NCBI GenBank assembly: GCA_002917075.1
Contig: NTMA01000080.1
Coordinates: 1-64,000 of the forward strand
DNA from: Hawksworthiomyces lignivorus
Taxonomy: Eukaryota; Ascomycota; Sordariomycetes; Ophiostomatales; Ophiostomataceae
Direction: 5' to 3'
Length of the DNA stretch: 64,000 bases
The translations under genes were made by a program, and so were the position numbers. This document shows positions 46,009-56,783 of this stretch, piece by piece. How positions within the stretch are numbered: the stretch's first letter is position 1; each line of letters opens with the position of its first letter. The notes under the pieces were generated by a model. The model searched no databases. It worked only from the letters and a program-made list of their open reading frames with translations, and was not told the origin of the DNA.

Positions 46009-46185
46009 TGTTGAGCAGTGCTTTATGATACCATGCCTGTATGCTGATACCATATGCCTATCACTTGAATACCGTGGTGATACACTATATATAGCACTAT
46101 ATAGAGAGGGCTCCTCGCCCTGCCTCCCTCTAGGATATCCTTTTGGCCTCTCCTAATCAATGGCTCTACTCAAACTGGCTTGACA
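46009..46185. mobile_element. solo LTR, family A, copy 2, with 5-bp target duplication
   Basis: 177-bp unit from TGTTGAGCAG to GCTTGACA. The five bases CCCCA occur directly on both sides (46004-46008 and 46186-46190), the size expected from an LTR-element integrase. Full-length match to 38459-38636, mostly with C/T and A/G differences. Confidence 0.88.
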
Positions 46186-46749
46186 CCCCAATCCACTACA
46201 AAGTACGTGATGAGAGAAAGACACTGCGGCCGCGTATTGCTATACAGGTTTCTTGACGTAGTATGGTTTTCTGTTAAATTGTGCGAAAAAGGCCAATCTA
46301 CACTTTCTAAGTAAAAACGAGAAGCAGTGTACTAATTGTGTCTTCATTTACCTAATGGATGGAACTGCTCTTGGTTGTCTTTACAGGGAAATGTTTCGTC
46401 CCTCAGTGGTACCTTATCACTGTCGTTGTAATATTGTCATAAATATCTTGCCAGTCATTATGTCTTTACGACGCACACCACGTCATTGATTTCTGTGTCT
46501 TCCGGTGGTTAGGAAATGAGTCTTATTTTTGCATTTGGTCCCTGCACCTTAGCTTCGCTAGTCATAAGCACCTAGACGGCCGACTATTCTAACAGATGAG
46601 CCCTATCGCGAGCCGCGCTCTGATAATGGTTGAATGTTAAGTTCTTGAACTGCCGCTTTGGCGACGGTATCTGGGTAGTGTTAGCAGCTGATGCAAAGTC
46701 AATTGCCCGTCAGGAATTCAGGGGAACCTTGTTTCGGGCTAGGTAACAC
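46186..46749. other. intergenic region, nothing specific seen
   Basis: 3' flank of the coiled-coil gene. Confidence 0.5.
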
Positions 46750-48708
46750 TCACATCTGTGCCCGGCTCGAACGATGTCCCTTTTTTGTGACGGCTATGAG
46801 ACTGGGCCGATCAGTCTTGTGTCGTTGGCCATGCTGCTGTGCTCGCAAGTCGGAGAATTTCTGATTCAGCTCGGCCAGCTCCGTGTTCAGCTTATCTCCC
46901 TTGGCTTTGGCCGCATCTCGCTCCCTTTCTGTCTGCGCGAGAAGAGCCTGAACCACGCTTAGGCTCGTAGCAGCTTCACTCCGTTCCATTTCCATTTCCC
47001 TATTCTTCTGGTCGAGGGATTCTCGAGCCTCTCGAGTGAACCTCTCGCGAGCAAGATTCAAGGAGATCTCTGCAGCTGCAGCTGCAGTCACTGCGTTCCC
47101 CTTGTCCACCAGGGCTTGAGTACGTGATTCAGAAGCCTTGGTTAGCTCCGCTGCTATATTTTCGTTCTCTGCGATAGATTTGCCCAGTGCACCACCCAAA
47201 CTTTTTTCCGTCTCGGCGAGGGCATTCTGAGCCTCCTCCAGCTGCTGTCGCTGATCTGCCGCTTCTGCTCTTGCCCGGTCCCGTTCTTGTTGTGTTTGGG
47301 AAAGCGTAGTTTGAGCGTCACCTAGTTGACGATGCAGCGCAGCAGCTTCGTCTCGCGTAGAGTGTAGGCGTGTTTGTGTCTCGTTGAGTGTCGCGAGAGT
47401 CACGTTCAGATTGCCTTCCGCTGTGTTAGCCTGGCCCTGCGCTGTTTCGGCTCGGCTTTGGGCTTCATCGCGCTCGCGTTTCGCCTCGGTCAATCGGCGC
47501 TGGATAGCGCCAAGCTCCCCCTCTGCTGTGGCTGCTCTAGTCTGCTGGTCACTCAAATTATGCAGAGTTTCCGTGTGCCGCTGCGCTTCTTCGTTGCGGG
47601 TCAGCTCTGCGTGGTGCAGCCTGCTCTCCAGTGCTGCCACTGAAGCTTTCAAATCTATCTGTTGTCGGACAGCTTGGTCCAGCTGCCCCTGGAGAGCATT
47701 CCGGGCCGCCGCCGTCTGATCTCGCTGCCTTCGGCAGATATGAAGCACAGTCCTCAATCCCCCAATGGTCAAGTTTGCGTCGTCGAGTTCTGACTGGATT
47801 CTCGCGTTCTTCTCCGTCATCTCTACACGTGCATCGCTCTCCCGGCCAACTTCTGTGCGGAGGCTCGCAATCGTGTTCTTTAGTTCTTGGATCTGCGCAT
47901 CGTGCTCCGCCTGCCGCGTCTGTTCTACGAGCAGGAGACGTTCTTCTGAAGCCCTTTTAGCATCTTCTGCATCTTTTTTTCCAGCTGTAGTAACCTTCAG
48001 CTCCTCTTTCAGGTCGGCATTTTCTTTCTCCAGTCCAGCATTGTTCGTCACCGCTACCACAAATTCGTGAATGCACTCATCGGTAGGATCGAAGAATCTA
48101 GTCGTCTCCCCCTTATACCTGCGAGTTTTGAGCCGACCGTTCAAGATGTCCTCTTCTGGCTCCTGCCCTCCGCTGTCGGTCCGGAGCGAAGACACAGATG
48201 TAGACGGAGACAAGGCCGGTGTTCGGTATCGAGCTGAATCTGGAGACGAAGCTCGAGACGATGCCGAAGAACACGACGAGGCAGAACCGTTTGGTGATGG
48301 CCCTGGGGCCGCATATCTCTCACTATATGATGAGGCCAGAGTAGCTGTTGGTCCCAATCCTCTACGTGCGGGCCTGAGAGGTCCTGCAGGCGTAGAGATA
48401 ACACTCGTGGAGGATGACGAAGCCGGAGAATGCGTGTTCCGCTTTTGTTCCAGTTCGTGGCTCCCGTGGACTGAGATTCGATTCCTGATATTTGTCCACC
48501 TCTTCGGTGAAGACCGAAGACGCTCGCTTAGTACTGGTCTCGGTATGCCACTAAAGCTGCTAGGTGAGCCGGTGGCATTACTCTGCCGAGGAGGCGGCGG
48601 CCCCGGCCGAGCCTCTAGCAAAGGGTCCGGGATCCCAGTGGAACCCATGGCTCGTCGAGTGGATGGCTTTGTAATAGGTTGACTCGTTGCAGCTATACTT
48701 TGTGCCAA
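46750..48708 (-). CDS. long coiled-coil protein of unknown function
   Basis: A 652-aa intact single-exon frame. Residues 1-190 are Ser/Pro/Arg-rich and disordered, with polybasic and SxIPRP-like (SGIPRPV) stretches as found in microtubule plus-end ligands. Residues 195-225 are a short conserved-looking segment (YKGETTRFFDPTDECIHEFV). From 225 to about 625 there is a nearly unbroken heptad coiled coil rich in Glu, Ala, Gln, Arg and Lys, with repeats of the kind ERDRARAEA and ERDAAKAKGD. The C-terminus is basic. It could be a cytoskeletal or spindle-pole-type scaffold, but coiled coils attract false matches and no family is claimed. An intact gene of this size among solo LTRs suggests it is under selection. 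Confidence 0.72.
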   Translation of the reverse strand: MAQSIAATSQPITKPSTRRAMGSTGIPDPLLEARPGPPPPRQSNATGSPSSFSGIPRPVLSERLRSSPKRWTNIRNRISVHGSHELEQKRNTHSPASSSSTSVISTPAGPLRPARRGLGPTATLASSYSERYAAPGPSPNGSASSCSSASSRASSPDSARYRTPALSPSTSVSSLRTDSGGQEPEEDILNGRLKTRRYKGETTRFFDPTDECIHEFVVAVTNNAGLEKENADLKEELKVTTAGKKDAEDAKRASEERLLLVEQTRQAEHDAQIQELKNTIASLRTEVGRESDARVEMTEKNARIQSELDDANLTIGGLRTVLHICRRQRDQTAAARNALQGQLDQAVRQQIDLKASVAALESRLHHAELTRNEEAQRHTETLHNLSDQQTRAATAEGELGAIQRRLTEAKRERDEAQSRAETAQGQANTAEGNLNVTLATLNETQTRLHSTRDEAAALHRQLGDAQTTLSQTQQERDRARAEAADQRQQLEEAQNALAETEKSLGGALGKSIAENENIAAELTKASESRTQALVDKGNAVTAAAAAEISLNLARERFTREARESLDQKNREMEMERSEAATSLSVVQALLAQTERERDAAKAKGDKLNTELAELNQKFSDLRAQQHGQRHKTDRPSLIAVTKKGHRSSRAQM

Positions 48709-50524
48709 CTATGTTCACTGAAAGACGTGGAAGATGCTCTGTTGAAAATATAAGGTTTTCTCGTCCAGGTGGCCGAATAATTTGCCTTGCAAGGTTGTTG
48801 AGACCTATGAAATGGCCCACTTACGAGGAAATGCGGAGGGCTAATCATATTCCCCCAGACAGCCACAGATGAAATGGGATCCGCCTTCCCATCGTTTTCT
48901 TTCCCATCGTCCCTCCCCCGAGAGTAGAAGCCTGCTCGCTCTGACGCGTTCTTAATCATATCCAATATCAAGAACCCAGGAGCACAGGGCAATAGAAGGG
49001 CGACAGTTGTCTATACACGATTGGGCCGAAAATACTGCACTTTTTCATAAGGCATCACATCGACGGCGTGCGTACCATATTCGGATTTCTTATCTATGAA
49101 GGTGGTCATCTGGTTCTTTGCCAAGAAAAATATATGGTTCTCTACTCCCTCTACGTTCAATGCCTCGACTACGACAGTCGCTATGGTGGACTATTCTTTT
49201 AAATCCCAGCATGGTTCTAAATTCTAAAGTAAGGCGAGGAACACCTGGAGAGCCGCGAGACTTGTCGAATAAGTATTCATAACGTGACTGCGTGTTGTTG
49301 GAGGCTGAATATAACGCGTCAGGAAAATAAACATACTTGCAGAGAACCTCTATATACATAACCAACTGTATCGGCGTGATATCCATTTTCAAGGCGCGTT
49401 GGGAGGATGCACCAGCGGGCTGCATCAGGCTGATAATTGGTCGAGGCCACACCCTTCAACACGGAGGCATGTTCTGTTTTGGACAACTTGCATTGGGGGA
49501 GGTGGGACGCCTTGTGTCACCCTTCCTATCATCTTCAGTCGTTGGGCTCTGATAACTCTCAACATCCCCGCGTACTTTGTCCACACACTTGCGCGGTCAC
49601 TCATATTCGCATTTAGCCATAATACACGAATTTGTACTTCTTATGATAACATCTCACTTGTATGTAGAATACAGGACTACATGCTCCATTCCCAATTGCC
49701 CTGACCCGCTCAACCTTTCTGTTCAAACATTTTCTTGTTTCCTGCCTTACCATTGTTGCCTTGTTTCTGCCACCACAATAAGGCAGATCAGAAAGGGACT
49801 TACGAGAACAACCCTCCTCATCACAAAGATCGTCACAATCGACGACGCGTACGAACAAAAAGCAGCAACCAAAACAAACGCGTTCTCACTCTAACACACA
49901 ACCAATGACAATTTCAACTCTTCGTCAACCAAGAACACAACAACGACACTTCCTTACGTTACTTGCACGAACTTGGATCATACATGGGCCAGCCCTTACG
50001 CGGGAGAAATGGCAACGATTTGGCGCTGAGTCAACTGCTGACCAAGGCCATGAAAAATGCAGTTTGGCATCGCGACATGCAGCTCCAGGAAATCACAGGT
50101 GTCACGTCGCAAATGGTTTCCTGAGTTAAAATAATAACACCATTGATACTACAGATATGATTTGTCTAGGTCCTGGTATTCCCCTCAGGACAACGGAAAG
50201 AAAAGGCAGAAGAAAGAAAATAGACCGTACCGCAAAACACAGTGAATAGACGTAGAAACCTTTCGGAAAGCAAATGGCAGAACTAAACCATGGCTCTCCA
50301 AAACGACCACCTGTTCAATGTCCACAACGGCTGACACAGATTATGCACCGGCACGTAGTCATTCAATCATCAGCAATGACTCCTCTCTAAGAACAGGCAC
50401 TCCTTCTGGGTGCGACACTACGGTCATCTATGATTGGTGTTTCCAAATTCTCTTTTGCTTAGAAACTTAACAGCAAATGATGGTACGAAGCACATTCCGA
50501 AAAGTTTCTGAAAGTGATCGACTC
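48709..50524. other. 1.8-kb intergenic region, nothing specific seen
   Basis: 5' region of the coiled-coil gene and unassigned DNA. The frames are short and patternless. Confidence 0.5.
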
Positions 50525-50695
50525 TCTTTGCTGGCTCCCGGCCCACTTGGCTCTGACTCCTATTTTAGTCGAGAGCTCTGCGCCGGGCACTTGAGAGAGA
50601 TTCTCCCTTCTTCTGTGTCCTTAGTCTTTCGTTCATCTAAGCTTATACTATTGCCTTAGGGCTCTCCTACGCTCCTTACCAGCGGACCCCTTACA
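50525..50695 (+). mobile_element. LTR fragment, family B, copy 4 (opposite orientation)
   Basis: Plus-strand match to the second half of the family B LTR: GGCCCACTTGGCTCTGAC, CCTATTTTAGTCGAGAGCTC, CTTAGTCTTTCGTT and the end AGCGGACCCCTTACA. The 5' part is missing. Confidence 0.7.
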
Positions 50696-50977
50696 CGAAA
50701 AGGCAGAAAACGCAGCCAATCAACAGCAAGAAACAACCTTATATTACCTGGGTTAGGCAGACTGTAACCTGGACAGACATCACAGCATCTTTCATGATTT
50801 TAAAGAATTCTTACAGGTTAATTGGTCACGGGAACCCCAGTCGATTGGTCTAGACGAAACACTGTAGCTGTGCCACGGACGCACATGAAAGCACACCCTC
50901 CAAGTAGGCTAGAGCAGAGACTACACAGGCGCACATCTTAAAGAGGAAATTTTCTGGTGAGAATTTTCGTCTGGGAT

Positions 50978-50989
50978 AATGGGATGTTA
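50978..50989. repeat. 12-bp target duplication, left copy
   Basis: AATGGGATGTTA, identical to 52363-52374. It abuts the 3' end of LINE A. Confidence 0.75.
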
Positions 50990-51511
50990 GGTTTCATCGT
51001 CTTTATATTCAGCCAATCCTGGCTATGTGACGCCTAAGCTAACGGAACCCTCCCGGGGCAGAAAACGCTATAGTACTAACTAAGTGATATAACAAATGAA
51101 TAGGAAGATAAATTACAGTATTGTGTGTTTATAGATGTTTTTGGGTGTATTGTTGGCCCACCTGGCCCTCCCCTCCTCACAGCCTCGCTAGAGCCTCTCT
51201 CACCTCAGCCACCTCCGGCTCCTCCGGTCCCGCCTCCGTTGTCGTCCTGGCGGCCTCCCCTACTGCTGCGTCTGCCGCCTCCTCCGTGGCCTCTGTCGTC
51301 TCCTCTGTTGTCGCCGGGGCCTCTTCTGCGGCCTTCAGTAAAGCCTCCTTTGTTGTTTCTTATATACTATCTTCTTCTAGTCTGACGGCTAAACGGTAGT
51401 CTGGGATTCGTCTACTGTGTTTGAACTAACGGAGGATAGGTTTGGTAGTTACGTCTTCTGTATATAGTCTGTTATATAACTCCTTTGGGGTCTGTGACCA
51501 GTTGGGAGGCT

Positions 51512-51785
51512 TGTTGTAAGGGGTCTGCTGGCAATGGGCACAGGAGAGCCCTGAGGCAATAGTATACGCCTGGAATAACGAAAGACTAAAGATACAGAAG
51601 AAAGAAGGCTCTCCTTCGACTCCCAGGAGCGAAGCTCCTGGTTGAAATAGGGGCGTCAGGGGCAAGTGGGCCGGTAGGTCGCCCTGGCGGCCGACTGCCC
51701 TCCCCGGTCTCCCCGCTGGGCCCGTCAGTCTGATCTCTGGCCCTGGGCTCGCCCTGGCTCGCCCTCAGGGGCCTGGCCCATTACA
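51512..51785 (-). mobile_element. solo LTR, family B, copy 2 (inside LINE A)
   Basis: 274-bp unit with TGTAATGGGC at its start and TTACAACA at its end on the minus strand; TG..CA termini. It is GC-rich and not RIP-mutated. The five bases on its two sides differ (AGGCT and AATAA, plus strand), so it came with a deletion or recombination of LINE A rather than by a clean insertion. Confidence 0.8.
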
Positions 51786-51845
51786 AATAATTACGGAGAA
51801 GACGTTCCACTAAACCGTCGGAATTTCACATATCTCGACGACGTT

Positions 51846-52280
51846 TTACAGCACGTTTTCGACGAATAGTGCGGAAACGTGACGGTTAGTAGTTAATCCT
51901 CTGGGCCGTACAGAGATCGAGGAGGATAACAAAACGGTTAAAGTGGACGGTGTGTGCGTCGATGATGAACGTGTTAGATCGAAGAGTCGACGCCTCTTAC
52001 CTAAAGGACTTATAACCGTTTGAGGACGACTAGATGGTCTGATGAGTGAGGGGCGCCGGGGGGGTTTCGGGGGCGAAGTAGGCCGTACTGTGATACAGTC
52101 TGCTGTCTGTCGTGTTGGCGCAGCGTTATTGTCAACGTCTGGGAGGTCGCCGTGGTCGCCTGGACTCAGGGCGTCGAATTGGTTTGGGGAGAGGGGAAAG
52201 GGAGAGGATGAGGTTGACGGCGCGGTGCGGGCCGCGCGGGCCGCTAGGGCACCGACGGCCCTGGTCCCGGCAGCAGCCAT
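51846..52280 (-). CDS. LINE A ORF1-like frame (truncated)
   Basis: 144-aa frame starting MAAAGTRAVGALAARAARTA, followed by Pro/Ser/Arg-rich text (PTSPPKPPRRPSLIRPSSRP). It sits just inside the LINE A 5' end, where non-LTR elements encode their nucleic-acid-binding ORF1. No zinc knuckle is visible before the break. Confidence 0.4.
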   Translation of the reverse strand: MAAAGTRAVGALAARAARTAPSTSSSPFPLSPNQFDALSPGDHGDLPDVDNNAAPTRQTADCITVRPTSPPKPPRRPSLIRPSSRPQTVISPLGKRRRLFDLTRSSSTHTPSTLTVLLSSSISVRPRGLTTNRHVSALFVENVL

Positions 52281-52362
52281 GGGATGAGGGGGATGGTAGT
52301 GATGATATTAAACAATAGGAACGATAATGGCGATTTTCAATAGCATCTCTCCGTTTTTGTTC

Positions 52363-52374
52363 AATGGGATGTTA
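52363..52374. repeat. 12-bp target duplication, right copy
   Basis: AATGGGATGTTA, identical to 50978-50989, next to the LINE A 5' end. Confidence 0.75.
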
Positions 52375-52453
52375 TATATGCCCTGAACCACTCAGGCTTA
52401 CGTTTCTGCTACACGTACTGGATGTGCGAATCCGGCAAGCCTTCCTAAGTAGA

Positions 52454-54514
52454 GTTTAATCGTATTTATTAGCCAATCCTGACTATTTACGTCTAATCTA
52501 GGTGGAACCCTCTGGGGCAAAAACCACCGCCTATTAAGTGAAGATATTATTATACAAAATAAAAGTCTAAGTAGTAATAGTAGTAGTAGTAGTTAAACAA
52601 AGGAGATTACATTAATAGTGGGTAGGGCTACGTCTGTGACGTATCCTCCTCGAGTTGGCCTGCCAAGTTGTACGCTGGTATGCGCCCGCTCCGTTTGAGC
52701 CACCGTAGTACGGGACGGGCCGCCGGCCCTCCCATATTCAGACGGTGATTCAGGTCAGCCGGAGTCTGGGGCCATACCGGAGGTTTTCCTGTCGTATTGG
52801 GGCAGTGTAGTATTACGTGCTCCGGGGTCTCCTTCGCGCCACAGACGTACAGAGGAAAGTCTCGGTTTTTGTGTATGTGGTGGAGGTGCGTCGTCAGACC
52901 GATGTGGTTTGTACGTACTTGTGTTAGTAGACTATTTTCGACTTTGGTGAGATGTCGATGAGTTCTGACCACGTCTTTGTCGGTTCATCGAGGAGATTGG
53001 TTGATGGACCTTTGTCGGAGTTCGATGAGTTGGTGTTAACGTTTTTGTTATTAAATTAATATACGATCTTTATCTTAAGAGATTAAAATGTCGTTATATT
53101 TAGTATAAAGTTGTATTATGATATAATGACGACGACGACGACGACGATGATCTTCGAATATGGTCGTAACGACGTAGTTTATAATTCGAGATTGAGTTCG
53201 ATAATCCTTTCGATTTAAAAGTAAAGTTTATCGTTGGTTAAGATAAAGGTCTAATTATATAAATCTTGTCTTTATGTATAATAAAAGAAACGATATAGAG
53301 TCGAATACGTCGATAACGATACGAAAGTAATCGTTATATCTTTTGTCGAATCGTTTAATCAACTCTTTAATCGTCTCGTTCTTCGACGTTAAAGTATAAT
53401 ACACTAATACGTCGAAGACGATCAAACTCTAAATCGTTATCGTGAAGACGGTACGTGTTCAAAGAAGAATACATTTTTACGTTTTGTTTGTAAATCTCGT
53501 AAAAACTAGATTTTGTGTTTTAAGTTTCTTAATGACTTATTTGTAATATACGACGAAGGTTAACTTTCTATCGAACCAAATGTCGAGAAATCGGGTCTTT
53601 GTAAATAGTTGTAAGACGATGTCGACGTTTAATCGGAGAACTTCGATAAAGACTTGTCGTGTTCAACAAAAATGAAAGAGTTCGTTTTTCATCGACGTAA
53701 AAACGACGTCTTTAGTCTATATTCATCGTATAACGACGTTTTACGTTCGACGAAGACGATTATAACATAATTATATTATTTTATTTATGGTTAACGTATT
53801 GATATCGTCGACGAAGTCTATTATAATAATTCTAAGTACTTTTTCCAACTCTTTGAATAATAATATAGTGAAAAGAATAAATAAAATCGACGATAGAAGA
53901 GAGTCTTGAGACATTTCGACGATAATCGATCGTGTTAAAATGGTTTTATCGTCGAACGTTAATTTCGTGATACGATCGATAAGATAATTACGAATCTACG
54001 TCGTTAATTAGTCGAAGAAGTATAAAGACTAAAACGTATAAACTAACTAACGATAATTTACGTTATCGAATATATTTTATATATTTAATTGAAATAAGAA
54101 GATCTTGTCGTCGACAATCTACGTCGTAAGTACGTCGTCGACTACCAAACACGTTGTTAGTTTCGTAGACCGACGTCGACGATTGTTCATTTGGTCTTCC
54201 GGAAGAATGTAGTTGTCTTCGACGGTTTCCGTAAGTCGACGGACTACTGTGGTCTCAATGGTCTTGTTTATTGTGTTTAGTAATATTATAAGTCGTCAAT
54301 TCTTCGTTTCTTGTCTTTCGGTGGATGTCTTATCGGACTTCGGGATAATTATAATACGAAAGTGTTTGAAGTATAACGGTTAGTGGTTTAGTCGAAGACT
54401 ACCGATAACGATATTGATTAATATGATAAGGAATGGTGGGCCGTAGACGTGGAGGAGGACATTGGAGAAGTTGTCGGGGTCTGTCGTCTTATGTGGAGAA
54501 GTTTCGTAGATGGT
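52454..54514 (-). mobile_element. LINE B: RIP-mutated Tad1-like non-LTR retrotransposon, 5'-truncated
   Basis: Minus-strand ORF2 relic. Near 54480-54380 a reverse-transcriptase start is legible (PDNFSNVLLHVYGPPFLIIL). Around 54100 comes the LFQLNI..FDNV block, near 53930 the degraded SPILF motif (SSILFILF) and near 53830 the catalytic DFVDDINTL (VDD in place of ADD). Many TAA/TAG stops interrupt it, as RIP produces. From 52972 the frame is clean and encodes the RNase H/zinc-knuckle end. The 3' UTR holds a TACTAC microsatellite (52571-52593) and ends near 52454 like LINE A. The 5' part is lost at the LTR ending at 54515. Confidence 0.8.
52628..52972 (-). CDS. LINE B ORF2 C-terminal fragment with zinc-knuckle
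   Basis: 114-aa open piece: LTQVRTNHIGLTTHLHHIHK, then YVCGAKETPEHVILHCPN. The spacing Cys..His..Cys is that of the C-terminal zinc-binding segment of Tad1/I-type elements. The end RIPAYNLAGQLEED matches LINE A. It is an element fragment, not a host gene. Confidence 0.8.
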   Translation of the reverse strand: MVRTHRHLTKVENSLLTQVRTNHIGLTTHLHHIHKNRDFPLYVCGAKETPEHVILHCPNTTGKPPVWPQTPADLNHRLNMGGPAARPVLRWLKRSGRIPAYNLAGQLEEDTSQT

Positions 54515-54799
54515 TGTTGTAAGAAGTTTGTTGACAAAGAGTATAAGAGAGTCTTGAGACAATAGTATAGATTTGATTAAACGAAAGACTAAAGATATAG
54601 AAGAAAGGAGACTCTCTTTCGACTCTCAAGAACGAAGCTCTTGACTAAAGTAGAGGCTTTTAGGGGTAGATGGACCAATGAGCCGGTAAGTCGTTCGGAC
54701 GACCGACTGTCCTCTTTCCCGATCTCTCTGTTGGGTCCGTCAGTCTGGCCTTTGGCCCTGGGCTCGCTTTGGGCCACTCTCGGGCCCTAGCCCGTTACA
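54515..54799 (-). mobile_element. family B LTR, copy 3: 3' LTR of a minus-strand element
   Basis: 285-bp unit with TGTAACGGGC at the start and TTACAACA at the end (minus strand), partly RIP-mutated. A polypurine tract lies directly before it, so this is the 3' LTR of an element whose body lies to the right. Confidence 0.75.
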
Positions 54800-54814
54800 A
54801 TACCCCCCTTCTTC
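54800..54814 (-). other. polypurine tract of the family B element
   Basis: Minus strand GAAGAAGGGGGGTAT adjoining the LTR start. Such tracts prime plus-strand DNA synthesis in LTR retroelements. Confidence 0.65.
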
Positions 54815-56783
54815 GGGGCCCTACCTTCTCTCTCGTTGTCCGTTCGTCCGTGTTCGGCGTTCTGGTGTCACCGTCGTTCCACGACGGCGGTCTATGTAGG
54901 TTCTTCTCGTAACGTGTTAGGGCTTCCGTTTTCGTGAAATCTTGTACCGACTCTCACGTAGGGGTTGTATATCCCGTCCAGTGTACCTTAACTTGTCATC
55001 CGCGGCCTCGGCGTCTATGTGTCGAAATCTTGTCGACTTCTCATTCCTTTACGTTGTTCATTTGTATTGACGGGGGCTCGTCGTAAACGCGTCTTTGACT
55101 CGATAAAGAGTCGTTTATTAGTCGTCTGATTAGGTCGACGTGGAAAATTGGGTGGATCCTTGATGAAGTGTCTAGTTATATTACGTGGGTTCTTATAACG
55201 ACTTGTATCGTGTATGGGAGAGTTAATCAATTTAGTTTTTTGAACGAACGATTTGTTCGTACATTGTGAAGACGAAATGAGACTCGGTCGTTTATCTGAA
55301 ACATGTCTACGATTATACGTCGTCGATTCGTTTGTTTTATTTGAATATTTTGGACTTTTACCATTAAAGTTTATATAAAGGTTATAATTATATATTAACG
55401 ATTTATTTATACGTAATTTCGAATTATTAACGAAACTTCGTCGTTATTCGTACGACTTTCTTCGACAAAGAAGAGAACGATTTCGTAATGAAATTTATAT
55501 AATATAAAAAACGTAAATATATTTGTCGAAACGTTTTTTCGATTATTTAACGTCAATATTATTATTAATAATAAGTTTGTCTAATTTGTTTATATATAAT
55601 AGACATAAATATAAAAGTAAATTTTTATTTTTTAATTTGTTCTCTTTATTATCTCATTTATCTAAAAATATTATATTGTAAAAAAACATCGATAAATTTA
55701 TAATTTATTATATACGATTCGTCAAATCGTATTAACGAATTACGACCTTTAATCGAAGATAATAATTAAAGAAAAATTATAATATTTAAAAATAATCTTT
55801 AATAATTGATCGATTATCGTTTTTATCGTAATTTTCAATATTAATTCGAAAATCATTAATTTGTTTAAACGATCGATTATTATTATGATAATTTTACACT
55901 TTTAAGATTAAAGTAAATTTATTACGAAATTTATCGATAGTTTTCTTTAAAGTTTGTCGAATATTAATAATAATCGTAGAAATTTATATTTCGTATTTTT
56001 TTAGACTTTTGACTTAAAATAAATATCGTAATTTCGTACGAATCTTTATATATCTTTAGTTATATTTAATCAAAAGTATTAATATATTAACAATTTATAT
56101 ATATTTTCTCGTCTTAAATGATTTATTAAAAGATTATCGTAAATAACTTAAATTAATCGTATTTGTAACGATTCTTAAACGAATATTCAAAAACTTCTTC
56201 GTTATCGAATATGTTTTTTTTCGTTTAAATCACAATTTGTTAATATAATATTTAGTTTTTACGACGATGACAAAGTTCGATCTTTTTTTCGTAATATTTG
56301 TCGTAACTTTTAATATCGTTCGTTGTATTATAACGTTTTGTTTCAAAAACGATTTATTTTATCTTTTATAAAAAACGATGAAAAATCTTTTCGTAATATC
56401 GTTATCGAAGAATTGTTTTCTTAGTCTTTATCTCTTTTTGTTATTCATCTTTGTTTTGTTTTGGTCTTTAAAAGATAATTTTCATTACTTTTTATTTTAA
56501 AAGTTAAATTATTTTCTTTTTGTATTATTTTTAAAATATATCTTTGAAATATTAATAATTATACGTAATAGTTGATAAGATAATTATTATTAATATTTGT
56601 TAATAAGTTTTCTTTTTGTCTCGATAATATATTAACGAATATTTATAAAATCTTCGAATAATAAATTAACAAATAATTATATTTCATTATCTTATATCAT
56701 CATCGTATTTGTTTTTCGTTAAATTGTTATTTGTCTTAAAAGTAGACTAAGTTGTAATAATCTATATAAACAATGAATCTCTC
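54815..56783 (-). mobile_element. internal remnant of the family B LTR element
   Basis: About 2 kb of RIP-mutated sequence between the family B 3' LTR and the Gypsy element. No protein motif survives that I can read; the frame at 55230-55015 is uninformative. It appears to be cut by the Gypsy insertion at 56784. Confidence 0.45.

Larger units (their letters stand above)
50990..52362 (-). mobile_element. LINE A: Tad1-like non-LTR retrotransposon with a replaced middle
   Basis: Reads on the minus strand from a 5' UTR at 52362, then an ORF1-like frame (52280-51846). It is interrupted by a family B LTR (51785-51512) and resumes at the C-terminus of ORF2 (PPNWSQTPKELYNRLY, then RIPDYRLAVRLEED with scattered stops). 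An acidic Ala/Glu/Thr-rich tail (about 51370-51190) and a 3' UTR ending near GGATTGGCTGAATA at 51020 follow. The ORF2 end and 3' UTR match LINE B. The flanking 12-bp duplication fits target-primed insertion. The whole reverse transcriptase is missing, so the copy is dead. Confidence 0.75.

Noticed and set aside
47374..48682. Plus-strand frames opposite the coiled-coil gene
   Set aside because: Mirror readings of biased Ala/Glu/Arg codons.
51121..51399. Plus-strand Ala/Ser/Val-rich frame
   Set aside because: Antisense of the acidic tail of LINE A ORF2.
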